A program made the translations under genes and the position numbers. Below are positions 34,101-49,100 of a stretch of DNA of 64,000 nucleotides, in pieces. The stretch spans positions 23,906,362 to 23,970,361 of the forward strand of contig CM049307.1 of the NCBI GenBank assembly GCA_026874595.1. Direction: 5' to 3'. The notes beneath the pieces were generated by a model. The model worked only from the letters and a program-made list of their open reading frames with translations, was not told the origin of the DNA and made no database searches. The DNA comes from Sipunculus nudus. Its lineage: Eukaryota; Annelida; Sipuncula; Golfingiida; Sipunculidae. Positions within the stretch are counted from its first letter, which is position 1; every line of letters starts with the position of its first letter.

Positions 34101-37100
34101 GGCTGTATTTACCTGTAGTCAGACTGAGTTTATCTATCAGGCTGTATTTACCTGTAGTCAGACTGACTTTACCTGTCAGGCTGTATTTACCTGTAGTCAG
34201 ACTGACTTTACCTGTCAGGCTGTATTTACCTGTAGTCAGACTGAGGTAACCTGTCAGGCTGTATTTACCTGTAGTCAGACTGAGGTAACCTGTCAGGCTG
34301 TATTTACCTGTAGTCAGACTGAGTTTATCTGTCAGGCTGTATTTACCTGTAGTCAGACTGAGGTAACCTGTCAGGCTGTATTTACCTGTAGTCAGACTGA
34401 GGTAACCTGTCAGGCTGTATTTACCTGTAGTCAGACTGAGGTAACCTGTCAGGCTGTATTTACCTGTAGTCAGACTGAGGTAACCTGTCAGGCTGTATTT
34501 ACTTGTAGTCAGACTGAGGTAACCTGTCAGGCTGTATTTACCTGTAGTCAGACTGAGGTAACCTGTCAGGCTGTATTTACCTGTAGTCAGACTGAGGTAA
34601 CCTGTCAGGCTGTATTTACCTGTAGTCAGACTGAGGTAACCTGTCAGCCTGTATTTACTTGTAGTCAGACTGAGGTAACCTGTCAGGCTGTATTTACCTT
34701 TAGTCAGACTGAGGTAACCTGTCAGGCTGTATTTACTTGTAGTCAGACTGAGGTAACCTGTCAGGCTGTATTTACTTGTAGTCAGACTGAGGTAACCTGT
34801 CAGGCTGTATTTACTTGTAGTCAGACTGAGGTAACCTGTCAGGCTGTATTTACTTGTAGTCAGACTGAGGTAACCTGTCAGGCTGTATTTACTTGTAGTC
34901 AGACTGAGGTAACCTGTCAGGCTGTATTTACCTGTAGTCACACTGAGTTTATCTGTAAGGCTGTATTTACCTGTAGTCAGACTGAGGTAACCTGTCAGGC
35001 TGTATTTACTTGTAGTCAGACTGAGGTAACCTGTCAGGCTGTATTTACTTGTAGTCAGACTGAGTTTATCTGTCAGGCTGTATTTACTTGTAGTCAGACT
35101 GAGGTAACCTGTCAGGCTGTATTTACCTGTAGTCAGACTGAGTTTATCTGTCAGGCTGTATTTACCTGTAGTCAGACTGAGTTTATCTATCAGGCTGTAT
35201 TTACCTGTAGTCAGACTGACTTTACCTGTCAGGCTGTATTTACCTGTAGTCAGACTGAGGTAACCTGTCAGGCTGTATTTACCTGTAGTCAGACTGAGGT
35301 AACCTGTCAGGCTGTATTTACCTGTAGTCAGACTGAGGTAACCTGTCAGGCTGTATTTACCTGTAGTCAGACTGAGGTAACCTGTCAGGCTGTATTTACC
35401 TGTAGTCAGACTTAGGTAACCTGTCAGGCTGTATTTACCTGTAGTCAGACTGAGTTTATCTGTCAGGCTGTATTTACCTGTAGTCAGACTGAGTTTATCT
35501 GTCAGGCTATATTTACCTGTAGTCAGACTGACTTTACCTGTCAGGCTGTATTTACCTGTAGTCAGACTGAGTTTATCTGTCAGGCTGTATTTACCTGTAG
35601 TCAGACTGAGGTAACCTGTCAGGCTGTATTTACCTGTAGTCAGACTGAGGTAACCTGTCAGGCTGTATTTACCTGTAGTCAGACTGAGGTAACCTGTCAG
35701 GCTGTATTTACCTGTAGTCAGACTGAGGTAACCTGTCAGGCTGTATTTACCTGTAGTCAGACTGAGTTTATCTGTCAGGCTGTATTTACCTGTAGTCAGA
35801 CTGAGGTAACCTGTCAGGCTGTATTTACCTGTAGTCAGACTGAGGTAACCTGTCAGGCTGTATTTACCTGTAGTCAGACTGAGGTAACCTGTCAGGCTGT
35901 ATTTACCTGTAGTCAGACTGAGTTTATCTGTCAGGCTGTATTTACCTGTAGTCAGACTGAGGTAACCTGTCAGGCTGTATTTACTTGTAGTCAGACTGAG
36001 GTAACCTGTCAGGCTGTATTTACCTGTAGTCAGACTGAGTTTATCTGTCAGGCTGTATTTACCTGTAGTCAGACTGAGGTAACCTGTCAGGCTGTATTTA
36101 CCTGTAGTCAGACTGAGGTAACCTGTCAGGCTGTATTTACCTGTAGTCAGACTGAGGTAACCTGTCAGGCTGTATTTACCTGTAGTCAGACTGAGGTAAC
36201 CTGTCAGGCTGTATTTACTTGTAGTCAGACTGAGGTAACCTGTCAGGCTGTATTTACCTGTAGTCAGACTGAGTTTATCTGTCAGGCTGTATTTACCTGT
36301 AGTCAGACTGAGGTAACCTGTCAGGCTGTATTTACCTGTAGTCAGACTGAGTTTATCTGTCAGGCTGTATTTACCTGTAGTCAGACTGAGGTAACCTGTC
36401 AGGCTGTATTTACCTGTAGTCAGACTGAGGTAACCTGTCAGGCTGTATTTACCTGTAGTCAGACTGAGGTAACCTGTCAGGCTGTATTTACCTGTAGTCA
36501 GACTGAGTTTATCTGTCAGGCTGTATTTACCTGTAGTCAGACTGACTTTACCTGTCAGGCTGTATTTACTTGTAGTCAGACTGAGGTAACCTGTCAGGCT
36601 GTATTTACCTGTAGTCAGACTGAGGTAACCAGTCAGGCTGTATTTACCTGTATTCAGACTGAGTTTATCTGTCAGGCTGTATTTACCTGTAGTCAGACTG
36701 AGGTAACCTGTCAGGCTGTATTTACCTGTAGTCAGACTGAGGTAACCTGTCAGGCTGTATTTACCTGTAGTCAGACTGAGGTAACCTGTCAGGCTGTATT
36801 TACCTGTAGTCAGACTGAGGTAACCTGTCAGGCTGTATTTACCTGTAGTCAGACTGAGTTTATCTGTCAGGCTGTATTTACCTGTAGTCAGACTGACTTT
36901 ACCTGTCAGGCTGTATTTACTTGTAGTCAGACTGAGGTAACCTGTCAGGCTGTATTTACCTGTAGTCAGACTGAGGTAACCTGTCAGGCTGTATTTACCT
37001 GTAGTCAGACTGAGTTTATCTATCAGGCTGTATTTACCTGTAGTCAGACTGACTTTACCTGTCAGGCTGTATTTACCTGTAGTCAGACTGAGGTAACCTG

Positions 37101-40100
37101 TCAGGCTGTATTTACCTGTAGTCAGACTGAGGTAACCTGTCAGGCTGTATTTACCTGTAGTCAGACTGAGGTAACCTGTCAGGCTGTATTTACCTGTAGT
37201 CAGACTGAGGTAACCTGTCAGCCTGTATTTACTTGTAGTCAGACTGAGGTAACCTGTCAGGCTGTATTTACCTTTAGTCAGACTGAGGTAACCTGTCAGG
37301 CTGTATTTACTTGTAGTCAGACTGAGGTAACCTGTCAGGCTGTATTTACTTGTAGTCAGACTGAGGTAACCTGTCAGGCTGTATTTACTTGTAGTCAGAC
37401 TGAGGTAACCTGTCAGGCTGTATTTACTTGTAGTCAGACTGAGGTAACCTGTCAGGCTGTATTTACTTGTAGTCAGACTGAGGTAACCTGTCAGGCTGTA
37501 TTTACCTGTAGTCACACTGAGTTTATCTGTAAGGCTGTATTTACCTGTAGTCAGACTGAGGTAACCTGTCAGGCTGTATTTACTTGTAGTCAGACTGAGG
37601 TAACCTGTCAGGCTGTATTTACTTGTAGTCAGACTGAGTTTATCTGTCAGGCTGTATTTACTTGTAGTCAGACTGAGGTAACCTGTCAGGCTGTATTTAC
37701 CTGTAGTCAGACTGAGTTTATCTGTCAGGCTGTATTTACCTGTAGTCAGACTGAGTTTATCTATCAGGCTGTATTTACCTGTAGTCAGACTGACTTTACC
37801 TGTCAGGCTGTATTTACCTGTAGTCAGACTGAGGTAACCTGTCAGGCTGTATTTACCTGTAGTCAGACTGAGGTAACCTGTCAGGCTGTATTTACCTGTA
37901 GTCAGACTGAGGTAACCTGTCAGGCTGTATTTACCTGTAGTCAGACTGAGGTAACCTGTCAGGCTGTATTTACCTGTAGTCAGACTTAGGTAACCTGTCA
38001 GGCTGTATTTACCTGTAGTCAGACTGAGTTTATCTGTCAGGCTGTATTTACCTGTAGTCAGACTGAGTTTATCTGTCAGGCTATATTTACCTGTAGTCAG
38101 ACTGACTTTACCTGTCAGGCTGTATTTACCTGTAGTCAGACTGAGGTAACCTGTCAGGCTGTATTTACCTGTAGTCAGACTGAGTTTATCTGTCAGGCTG
38201 TATTTACCTGTAGTCAGACTGAGGTAACCTGTCAGGCTGTATTTACTTGTAGTCAGACTGAGGTAACCTGTCAGGCTGTATTTACCTGTAGTCAGACTGA
38301 GGTAACCTGTCAGGCTGTATTTACCTGTAGTCAGACTGAGTTTATCTGTCAGGCTGTATTTACCTGTAGTCAGACTGAGGTAACCTGTCAGGCTGTATTT
38401 ACTTGTAGTCAGACTGAGGTAACCTGTCAGGCTGTATTTACCTGTAGTCAGACTGAGTTTATCAGTCAGGCTGTATTTACCTGTAGTCAGACTGACTTTA
38501 CCTGTCAGGCTGTATTTACCTGTAGTCAGACTGACTTTACCTGTCAGGCTGTATTTACCTGTAGTCAGACTGAGGTAACCTGTCAGGCTGTATTTACTTG
38601 TAGTCAGACTGAGGTAACCTGTCAGGCTGTATTTACCTGTAGTCAGACTGAGTTTATCTGTCAGGCTGTATTTACCTGTAGTCAGACTGACTTTACCTGT
38701 CAGGCTGTATTTACTTGTAGTCAGACTGAGGTAACCTGTCAGGCTGTATTTACCTGTAGTCAGACTGAGGTAACCTGTCAGGCTGTATTTACCTGTAGTC
38801 AGACTGAGGTAACCTGTCAGGCTGTATTTACTTGTAGTCAGACTGAGGTAACCTGTCAGGCTGTATTTACCTGTAGTCAGACTGAGGTAACCTGTCAGGC
38901 TGTATTTACTTGTTGTCAGACTGAGTTTATCTGTCAGGCTGTATTTACCTGTAGTCAGACTGAGGTAACCTGTCAGGCTGTATTTACCTGTAGTCAGACT
39001 GAGTTTATCTGTCAGGCTGTATTTACCTGTAGTCAGACTGAGGTAACCTGTCAGGCTGTATTTACCTGTAGTCAGACTGAGGTAACCTGTCAGGCTGTAT
39101 TTACCTGTAGTCAGACTGAGGTAACCTGTCAGGCTGTATTTACCTGTAGTCAGACTGAGGTAACCTGTCAGGCTGTATTTACCTGTAGTCAGACTGAGTT
39201 TATCTGTCAGGCTGTATTTACCTGTAGTCAGACTGAGGTAACCTGTCAGGCTGTATTTACCTGTAGTCAGACTGAGGTAACCTGTCAGGCTGTATTTACC
39301 TGTAGTCAGACTGAGGTAACCTGTCAGGCTGTATTTACCTGTAGTCAGACTGAGGTAACCTGTCAGGCTGTATTTACCTGTAGTCAGACTGAGGTAACCT
39401 GTCAGGCTGTATTTACCTGTAGTCAGACTGAGTTTATCTGTCAGGCTGTATTTACCTGTAGTCAGACTGAGGTAACCTGTCAGGCTGTATTTACTTGTAG
39501 TCAGACTGAGGTAACCTGTCAGGCTGTATTTACCTGTAGTCAGACTGAGGTAACCTGTCAGGCTGTATTTACCTGTAGTCAGACTGAGTTTATCTGTCAA
39601 GCTGTATTTACCTGTAGTCAGACTGAGGTAACCTGTCAGGCTGTATTTACCTGTAGTCAGACTGAGGTAACCTGTCAGGCTGTATTTACCTGTAGTCAGA
39701 CTGAGGTAACCTGTCAGGCTGCATTTACCTGTAGTCAGACTGAGGTAACCTGTCAGGCTGTATTTACTTGTAGTCAGACTGAGGTAACCTGTCAGGCTGT
39801 ATTTACTTGTAGTCAGACTGAGGTAACCTGTCAAGCTGTATTAACTTGTAGTCAGACTGTGGTAACCTGTCAGGCTGCATTTACCTGTAGTCAGACTGAG
39901 TTTATCTGTCAGGCTGTATTTACCTGTAGTCAGACTGACTTTACCTGTCAGGCTGTATTTACTTGTAGTCAGACTGAGGTAATCTATCAGGCTGTATTTA
40001 CCTGTAGTCAGACTGAGTTAATCTATCAGGCTGTATTTACCTGTAGTCAGACTGAGTTTATCTGTAAGGCTGTATTTACCTGTAGTCAGACTGAGGTAAC

Positions 40101-43100
40101 CTGTCAGGCTGTATTTACCTGTAGTCAGACTGAGGTAACCTGTCAGGCTGTATTTACCTGTAGTCAGACTGAGGTAACCTGTCAGGCTGTATTTACCTGT
40201 AGTCAGACTGAGGTAACCTGTCAGGCTGTATTTACCTGTAGTCAGACTGAGTTTATCTGTCAGGCTGTATTTACCTGTAGTCAGACTGACTTTACCTGTC
40301 AGGCTGTATTTACCTGTAGTCAGACTGAGTTTATCTGTCAGGCTGTATTTACCTATAGTCACACTGAGTTTATCTGTAAGGCTGTATTTACCTGTAGTCA
40401 GACTGAGGTAACCTGTCAGGCTGTATTTACTTGTAGTCAGACTGAGGTAACCTGTCAGGCTGTATTTACCTGTAGTCAGACTGAGTTTATCTGTCAGGCT
40501 GTATTTACCTGTAGTCAGACTGACTTTACCTGTCAGGCTGTATTTACTTGTAGTCAGACTGAGGTAACCTGTCAGGCTGTATTTACCTGTAGTCAGACTG
40601 AGGTAACCTGTCAGGCTGTATTTACCTGTAGTCAGACTGAGGTAACCTGTCAGGCTGTATTTACCTGTAGTCAGACTGAGGTAACCTGTCAGGCTGTATT
40701 TACCTGTAGTCAGACTGAGGTAACCTGTCAGGCTGTATTAACTTGTAGTCAGACTGAGGTAACCTGTCAGGCTGCATTTACCTGTAGTCAGACTGAGTTT
40801 ATCTGTCAGGCTGTATTTACCTGTAGTCAGACTGACTTTACCTGTCAGGCTGTATTTACTTGTAGTCAGACTGAGGTAATCTATCAGGCTGTATTTACCT
40901 GTAGTCAGACTGAGTTAATCTATCAGGCTGTATTTACCTGTAGTCAGACTGAGGTAACCTGTCAGGCTGTATTTACCTGTAGTCAGACTGAGGTAACCTG
41001 TCAGGCTGTATTAACCTGTAGTCAGACTGAGGTAACCTGTCAGGCTGTATTTACTTGTAGTCAGACTGAGGTAACCTGTCAGGCTGTATTTACCTGTAGT
41101 CAGACTGAGTTTATCTGTCAGGCTGTATTTACCTGTAGTCAGACTGACTTTACCTGTCAGGCTGTATTTACTTGTAGTCAGACTGAGGTAACCTGTCAGG
41201 CTGTATTTACCTGTAGTCAGACTGAGGTAACCTGTCAGGCTGTATTTACCTGTAGTCAGACTGAGGTAACCTGTCAGGCTGTATTTACCTGTAGTCAGAC
41301 TGAGTTTATCTGTCAGGCTGTATTTATCTGTGGTCAGACTGACTTTACCTGTCAGGCTGTATTTACCTGTAGTCAGACTGAGGTAACCTGTCAGGCTGTA
41401 TTTACCTGTAGTCAGACTGAGGTAACCTGTCAGGCTGTATTTACCTGTAGTCAGACTGAGGTAACCTGTCAGGCTGTATTAACTTGTAGTCAGACTGAGG
41501 TAACCTGTCAGGCTGCATTTACCTGTAGTCAGACTGAGTTTATCTGTCAGGCTGTATTTACCTGTAGTCAGACTGACTTTACCTGTCAGGCTGTATTTAC
41601 TTGTAGTCAGACTGAGGTAATCTATCAGGCTGTATTTACCTGTAGTCAGACTGACTTTACCTGTCAGGCTGTATTTACTTGTAGTCAGACTGAGGTAATC
41701 TATCAGGCTGTATTTACCTGTAGTCAGACTGAGTTAATCTATCAGGCTGTATTTACCTGTAGTCAGACTGAGGTAACCTGTCAGGCTGTATTTACCTGTA
41801 GTCAGACTGAGGTAACCTGTCAGGCTGTATTAACCTGTAGTCAGACTTAGTTTATCTGTCAGCCTGTATTTACCTGTAGTCAGACTGAGGTAACCTGTCA
41901 GGCTGTATTTACTTGTAGTCAGACTGAGGTAACCTGTCAGGCTGTATTTACCTGTAGTCAGACTGAGGTAACCTGTCAGGCTGTATTTACCTGTAGTCAG
42001 ACTGAGGTAACCTGTCAGGCTGTATTTACCTGTAGTCAGACTGAGTTTATCTGTCAGGCTGTATTTACCTGTAGTCAGACTGACTTTACCTGTCAGGCTG
42101 TATTTACCTGTAGTCAGACTGACTTTACCTGTCAGGCTGTATTTACCTGTAGTCAGACTGAGGTAACCTGTCAGGCTGTATTTACCTGTAGTCAGACTGA
42201 GGTAACCTGTCAGGCTGTATTTACCTGTAGTCAGACTGAGTTTATCTGTCAGGCTGTATTTACCTGTAGTCAGACTGAGGTAACCTGTCAGGCTGTATTT
42301 ACCTGTAGTCAGACTGAGGTAACCTGTCAGGCTGTATTTACCTGTAGTCAGACTGAGGTAACCTGTCAGGGTGTATTTACCTGTAGTCAGACTGAGTTTA
42401 TCTGTCAGGCTGTATTTACCTGTAGTCAGACTGACTTTACCTGTCAGGCTGTATTTACCTGTAGTCAGACTGAGTTTATCTGTCAGGCTGTATTTACCTA
42501 TATTCACACTGAGTTTATCTGTAAGGCTGTATTTACCTGTAGTCAGACTGAGGTAACCTGTCAGGCTGTATTTACTTGTAGTCAGACTGAGGTAACCTGT
42601 CAGACTGTATTTACCTGTAGTCAGACTGAGTTTATCTGTCAGGCTGTATTTACCTGTAGTCAGACTGAGGTAACCTGTCAGGCTGTATTTACCTGTAGTC
42701 AGACTGAGGTAACCTGTCAGGCTGTATTTACCTGTAGTCAGACTGAGTTTATCTGTCAGGCTGTATTTACCTGTAGTCAGACTGAGGTAACCTGTCAGGC
42801 TGTATTTACCTGTAGTCAGACTGAGGTAACCTGTCAGGCTGTATTTACCTGTAGTCAGACTGAGGTAACCTGTCAGGCTGTATTTACTTGTAGTCAGACT
42901 GAGGTAACCTGTCAGGCTGTATTTACTTGTAGTCAGACTGAGGTAACCTGTCAGGCTGTATTTACTTGTAGTCAGACTGAGGTAACCTGTCAGGCTGTAT
43001 TTACCTGTAGTCAGACTGAGGTAACCTGTCAGGCTGTATTTACCTGTAGTCAGACTGAGTTTATCTGTCAGGCTGTATTTACCTGTAGTCAGACTGAGGT

Positions 43101-46100
43101 AACCTGTCAGGCTGTATTTACCTGAAGTCAGACTGAGGTAACCTGTCAGGCTGTATTTACCTGTAGTCAGACTGAGGTAACCTGTCAGGCTGTATTTACC
43201 TGTAGTCAGACTGAGGTAACCTGTCAGGGTGTATTTACCTGTAGTCAGACTGAGTTTATCTGTCAGGCTGTATTTACCTGTAGTCAGACTGACTTTACCT
43301 GTCAGGCTGTATTTACCTGTAGTCAGACTGAGTTTATCTGTCAGGCTGTATTTACCTATATTCACACTGAGTTTATCTGTAAGGCTGTATTTACCTGTAG
43401 TCAGACTGAGGTAACCTGTCAGGCTGTATTTACTTGTAGTCAGACTGAGGTAACCTGTCAGACTGTATTTACCTGTAGTCAGACTGAGTTTATCTGTCAG
43501 GCTGTATTTACCTGTAGTCAGACTGAGGTAACCTGTCAGGCTGTATTTACCTGTAGTCAGACTGAGGTAACCTGTCAGGCTGTATTTACCTGTAGTCAGA
43601 CTGAGGTAACCTGTCAGGCTGTATTTACTTGTAGTCAGACTGAGGTAACCTGTCAAGCTGTATTAACTTGTAGTCAGACTGTGGTAACCTGTCAGGCTGC
43701 ATTTACCTGTAGTCAGACTGAGTTTATCTGTCAGGCTGTATTTACCTGTAGTCAGACTGACTTTACCTGTCAGGCTGTATTTACTTGTAGTCAGACTGAG
43801 GTAATCTATCAGGCTGTATTTACCTGTAGTCAGACTGACTTTACCTGTCAGGCTGTATTTACTTGTAGTCAGACTGAGGTAATCTATCAGGCTGTATTTA
43901 CCTGTAGTCAGACTGAGGTAACCTGTCAGGCTGTATTTACTTGTAGTCAGACTGAGGTAACCTGTCAGGCTGCATTTACCTGTAGTCAGACTGAGTTTAT
44001 CTGTCAGGCTGTATTTACCTGTAGTCAGACTGACTTTACCTGTCAGGCTGTATTTACTTGTAGTCAGACTGAGGTAATCTATCAGGCTGTATTTACCTGT
44101 AGTCAGACTGACTTTACCTGTCAGGCTGTATTTACTTGTAGTCAGACTGAGGTAATCTATCAGGCTGTATTTACCTGTAGTCAGACTGAGTTAATCTATC
44201 AGGCTGTATTTACCTGTAGTCAGACTGAGGTAACCTGTCAGGCTGTATTTACCTGTAGTCAGACTGAGGTAACCTGTCAGGCTGTATTAACCTGTAGTCA
44301 GACTGAGTTTATCTGTCAGGCTGTATTTACCTGTAGTCAGACTGAGGTAACCTGTCAGGCTGTATTTACTTGTAGTCAGACTGAGGTAACCTGTCAGGCT
44401 GTATTTACCTGTAGTCAGACTGAGGTAACCTGTCAGGCTGTATTTACCTGTAGTCAGACTGAGGTAACCTGTCAGGCTGTATTTACCTGTAGTCAGACTG
44501 AGTTTATCTGTCAGGCTGTATTTACCTGTAGTCAGACTGACTTTACCTGTCAGGCTGTATTTACCTGTAGTCAGACTGACTTTACCTGTCAGGCTGTATT
44601 TACCTGTAGTCAGACTGAGGTAACCTGTCAGGCTGTATTTACCTGTAGTCAGACTGAGGTAACCTGTCAGGCTGTATTTACCTGTAGTCAGACTGAGTTT
44701 ATCTGTCAGGCTGTATTTACCTGTAGTCAGACTGAGGTAACCTGTCAGGCTGTATTTACCTGTAGTCAGACTGAGGTAACCTGTCAGGCTGTATTTACCT
44801 GTAGTCAGACTGAGGTAACCTGTCAGGCTGTATTTACCTGTAGTCAGACTGAGGTAACCTGTCGGGCTGTATTTACTTGTAGTCAGACTGAGGTAACCTG
44901 TCAGGCTGTATTTACCTGTAGTCAGACTGAGTTTATCTGTCAGGCTGTATTTACCTGTAGTCAGACTGAGGTAACCTGTCAGGCTGTATTTACCTGTAGT
45001 CAGACTGAGTTTATCTGTCAGGCTGTATTTACCTGTAGTCAGACTGAGGTAACCTGTCAGGCTGTATTTACCTGTAGTCAGACTGAGGTAACCTGTCAGG
45101 CTGTATTTACCTGTAGTCAGACTGAGGTAACCTGTCAGGCTGTATTTACCTGTAGTCAGACTGAGTTTATCTGTCAGGCTGTATTTACCTGTAGTCAGAC
45201 TGACTTTACCTGTCAGGCTGTATTTACTTGTAGTCAGACTGAGGTAACCTGTCAGGCTGTATTTACCTGTAGTCAGACTGAGGTAACCTGTCAGGCTGTA
45301 TTTACCTGTATTCAGACTGAGTTTATCTGTCAGGCTGTATTTACCTGTAGTCAGACTGAGGTAACCTGTCAGGCTGTATTTACCTGTAGTCAGACTGAGG
45401 TAACCTGTCAGGCTGTATTTACCTGTAGTCAGACTGAGGTAACCTGTCAGGCTGTATTTACCTGTAGTCAGACTGAGGTAACCTGTCAGGCTGTATTTAC
45501 CTGTAGTCAGACTGAGTTTATCTGTCAGGCTGTATTTACCTGTAGTCAGACTGACTTTACCTGTCAGGCTGTATTTACTTGTAGTCAGACTGAGGTAACC
45601 TGTCAGGCTGTATTTACTTGTAGTCAGACTGAGGTAACCTGTCAGGCTGTATTTACCTGTAGTCAGACTGAGTTTATCTATCAGGCTGTATTTACCTGTA
45701 GTCAGACTGACTTTACCTGTCAGTCTGTATTTACCTGTAGTCAGACTGAGGTAACCTGTCAGGCTGTATTTACCTGTAGTCAGACTGAGGTAACCTGTCA
45801 GGCTGTATTTACCTGTAGTCAGACTGAGGTAACCTGTCAGGCTGTATTTACCTGTAGTCAGACTGAGGTAACCTGTCAGCCTGTATTTACTTGTAGTCAG
45901 ACTGAGGTAACCTGTCAGGCTGTATTTACCTTTAGTCAGACTGAGGTAACCTGTCAGGCTGTATTTACTTGTAGTCAGACTGAGGTAACCTGTCAGGCTG
46001 TATTTACTTGTAGTCAGACTGAGGTAACCTGTCAGGCTGTATTTACTTGTAGTCAGACTGAGGTAACCTGTCAGGCTGTATTTACTTGTAGTCAGACTGA

Positions 46101-49100
46101 GGTAACCTGTCAGGCTGTATTTACTTGTAGTCAGACTGAGGTAACCTGTCAGGCTGTATTTACCTGTAGTCACACTGAGTTTATCTGTAAGGCTGTATTT
46201 ACCTGTAGTCACACTGAGGTAACCTGTCAGGCTGTATTTACCTGTAGTCAGACTGAGGTAACCTGTCAGGGTGTATTTACCTGTAGTCAGACTGAGTTTA
46301 TCTGTCAGGCTGTATTTACCTGTAGTCAGACTGAGGTAACCTGTCAGGCTGTATTTACCTGTAGTCAGACTGAGGTAACCTGTCAGGCTGTATTTACCTG
46401 TAGTCAGACTGAGGTAACCTGTCAGGCTGTATTTACCTGTAGTCAGACTGAGGTAACCTGTCAGGCTGTATTTACCTGTAGTCAGACTGAGGTAACCTGT
46501 CAGGCTGTATTTACCTGTAGTCAGACTGAGGTAACCTGTCAGGCTGTATTTACATGTAGTCAGACTGAGGTAACCTGTCAGGCTGTATTTACTTGTAGTC
46601 AGACTGAGGTAACCTGTCAGGCTGTATTTACTTGTAGTCAGACTGAGGTAACCTGTCAAGCTGTATTAACTTGTAGTCAGACTGTGGTAACCTGTCAGGC
46701 TGCATTTACCTGTAGTCAGACTGAGTTTATCTGTCAGGCTGTATTTACCTGTAGTCAGACTGACTTTACCTGTCAGGCTGTATTTACTTGTAGTCAGACT
46801 GAGGTAATCTATCAGGCTGTATTTACCTGTAGTCAGACTGACTTTACCTGTCAGGCTGTATTAACCTGTAGTCAGACTGAGGTAACCTGTCAGGCTGTAT
46901 TTACCTGTAGTGTGACTGAGTTTATCTGTCAGGCTGTATTTACCTGTAGTCAGACTGAGGTAACCTGTCAGGCTGTATTTACTTGTAGTCAGACTGAGGT
47001 AACCTGTCAGGCTGTATTTACCTGTAGTCAGACTGAGTTTATCTGTCAGGCTGTATTTACCTGTAGTCAGACTGAGTTTATCTGTCAGGCTGTATTTACC
47101 TGTAGTCAGACTGAGGTAACCTGTCAGGCTGTATTTACCTGTAGTCAGACTAAGGTAACCTGTCAGGCTGTATTTACCTGTAGTCAGACTGAGGTAACCT
47201 GTCAGGCTGTATTTACCTGTAGTCAGACTGAGGTAACCTGTCAGGCTGTATTTACTTGTAGTCAGACTGAGGTAACCTGTCAGGCTGTATTTACCTGTAG
47301 TCAGACTGAGTTTATCTGTCAGGCTGTATTTACCTGTAGTCAGACTGAGGTAACCTGTCAGGCTGTATTTACTTGTAGTCAGACTGAGGTAACCTGTCAG
47401 GCTGTATTTACCTGTAGTCAGACTGAGTTTATCAGTCAGGCTGTATTTACCTGTATTCAGACTGAGTTTATCTGTCAGGCTGTATTTACCTGTAGTCAGA
47501 CTGAGGTAACCTGTCAGGCTGTATTTACCTGTAGTCAGACTGAGGTAACCTGTCAGGCTGTATTTACCTGTAGTCAGACTGAGGTAACCTGTCAGGCTGT
47601 ATTTACCTGTAGTCAGACTGAGGTAACCTGTCAGGCTGTATTTACCTGTAGTCAGACTGAGTTTATCTTGTCAGGCTGTATTTACCTGTAGTCAGACTGA
47701 GGTAACCTGTCAGGCTGTATTTACCTGTAGTCAGACTGAGGTAACCTGTCAGGCTGTATTTACCTGTAGTCAGACTGAGGTAACCTGTCAGGCTGTATTT
47801 ACCTGTAGTCAGACTGAGTTTATCTGTCAGGCTGTATTTACCTGTAGTCAGACTGAGGTAACCTGTCAGGCCTTATTTACTTGTAGTCAGACTGAGGTAA
47901 CCTGTCAGGCTGTATTTACCTGTAGTCAGACTGAGGTAACCTGTCAGGCTGTATTTACCTGTAGTCAGACTGAGGTAACCTGTCAGGCTGTATTTACCTG
48001 TAGTCAGACTGAGTTTATCTGTCAGGCTGTATTTACCTGTAGTCAGACTGAGGTAACCTGTCAGGCTGTATTTACCTGTAGTCAGACTGAGGTAACCTGT
48101 CAGGCTGTATTTACCTGTAGTCAGACTGAGGTAACCTGTCAGGCTGTATTTACCTGTAGTCAGACTGAGTTTATCTGTCAGGCTGTATTTACCTGTAGTC
48201 AGACTGACTTTACCTGTCAGGCTGTATTTACCTGTAGTCAGACTGAGGTAACCTGTCAGGCTGTATTTACCTGTAGTCAGACTGAGGTAACCTGTCAGGC
48301 TGTATTTACCTGTAGTCAGACTGAGGTAACCTGTCAGGCTGTATTTACCTGTTATCAGACTGAGGTAACCTGTCAGGCTGTATTTACCTGTAGTCAGACT
48401 GAGGTAACCTGTCAGGCTGTATTTACCTGTAGTCAGACTGAGGTAACCTGTCAGGCTGTATTTACCTGTAGTCAGACTGAGGTAACCTGTCAGGCTGTAT
48501 TTACCTGTTATCAGACTGAGGTAACCTGTCAGGCTGTATTTACCTGTAGTCAGACTGAGGTAACCTGTCAGGCTGTATTTACCTGTAGTCAGACTGAGGT
48601 AACCTGTCAGGCTGTATTTACCTGTAGTCAGACTGAGGTAACCTGTCAGGCTGTATTTACTTGTAGTCAGACTGAGGTAACCTGTCAGGCTGTATTTACC
48701 TGTAGTCAGACTGAGTTTATCTGTCAGGCTGTATTTACTTGTAGTCAGACTGAGGTAACCTGTCAGGCTGTATTTACCTGTAGTCAGACTGAGGTAACCT
48801 GTCAGGCTGTATTTACCTGTAGTCAGACTGAGGTAACCTGTCAGGCTGTATTTACCTGTAGTCAGACTGAGGTAACCTGTCAGGCTGTATTTACCTGTTA
48901 TCAGACTGAGGTAACCTGTCAGGCTGTATTTACCTGTAGTCAGACTGAGGTAACCTGTCAGGCTGTATTAACCTGTAGTCAGACTGAGTTTATCTGTCAG
49001 GCTGTATTTACCTGTAGTCAGACTGAGGTAACCTGTCAGGCTGTATTTACTTGTAGTCAGACTGAGGTAACCTGTCAGGCTGTATTTACCTGTAGTCAGA

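Noticed and set aside
33172..47691. Very long open frames on both strands within the 39-bp array, including 2,220- and 1,336-codon stretches with 13-residue periodicity (EVTCQAVFTCSQT plus strand; LSLTTGKYSLTGY minus strand)
   Set aside because: They follow from a 39-bp period without stops in those frames. The longest begin at non-ATG codons, both strands are open at once, one-base-short units break the frame, and no splice or promoter context is seen.
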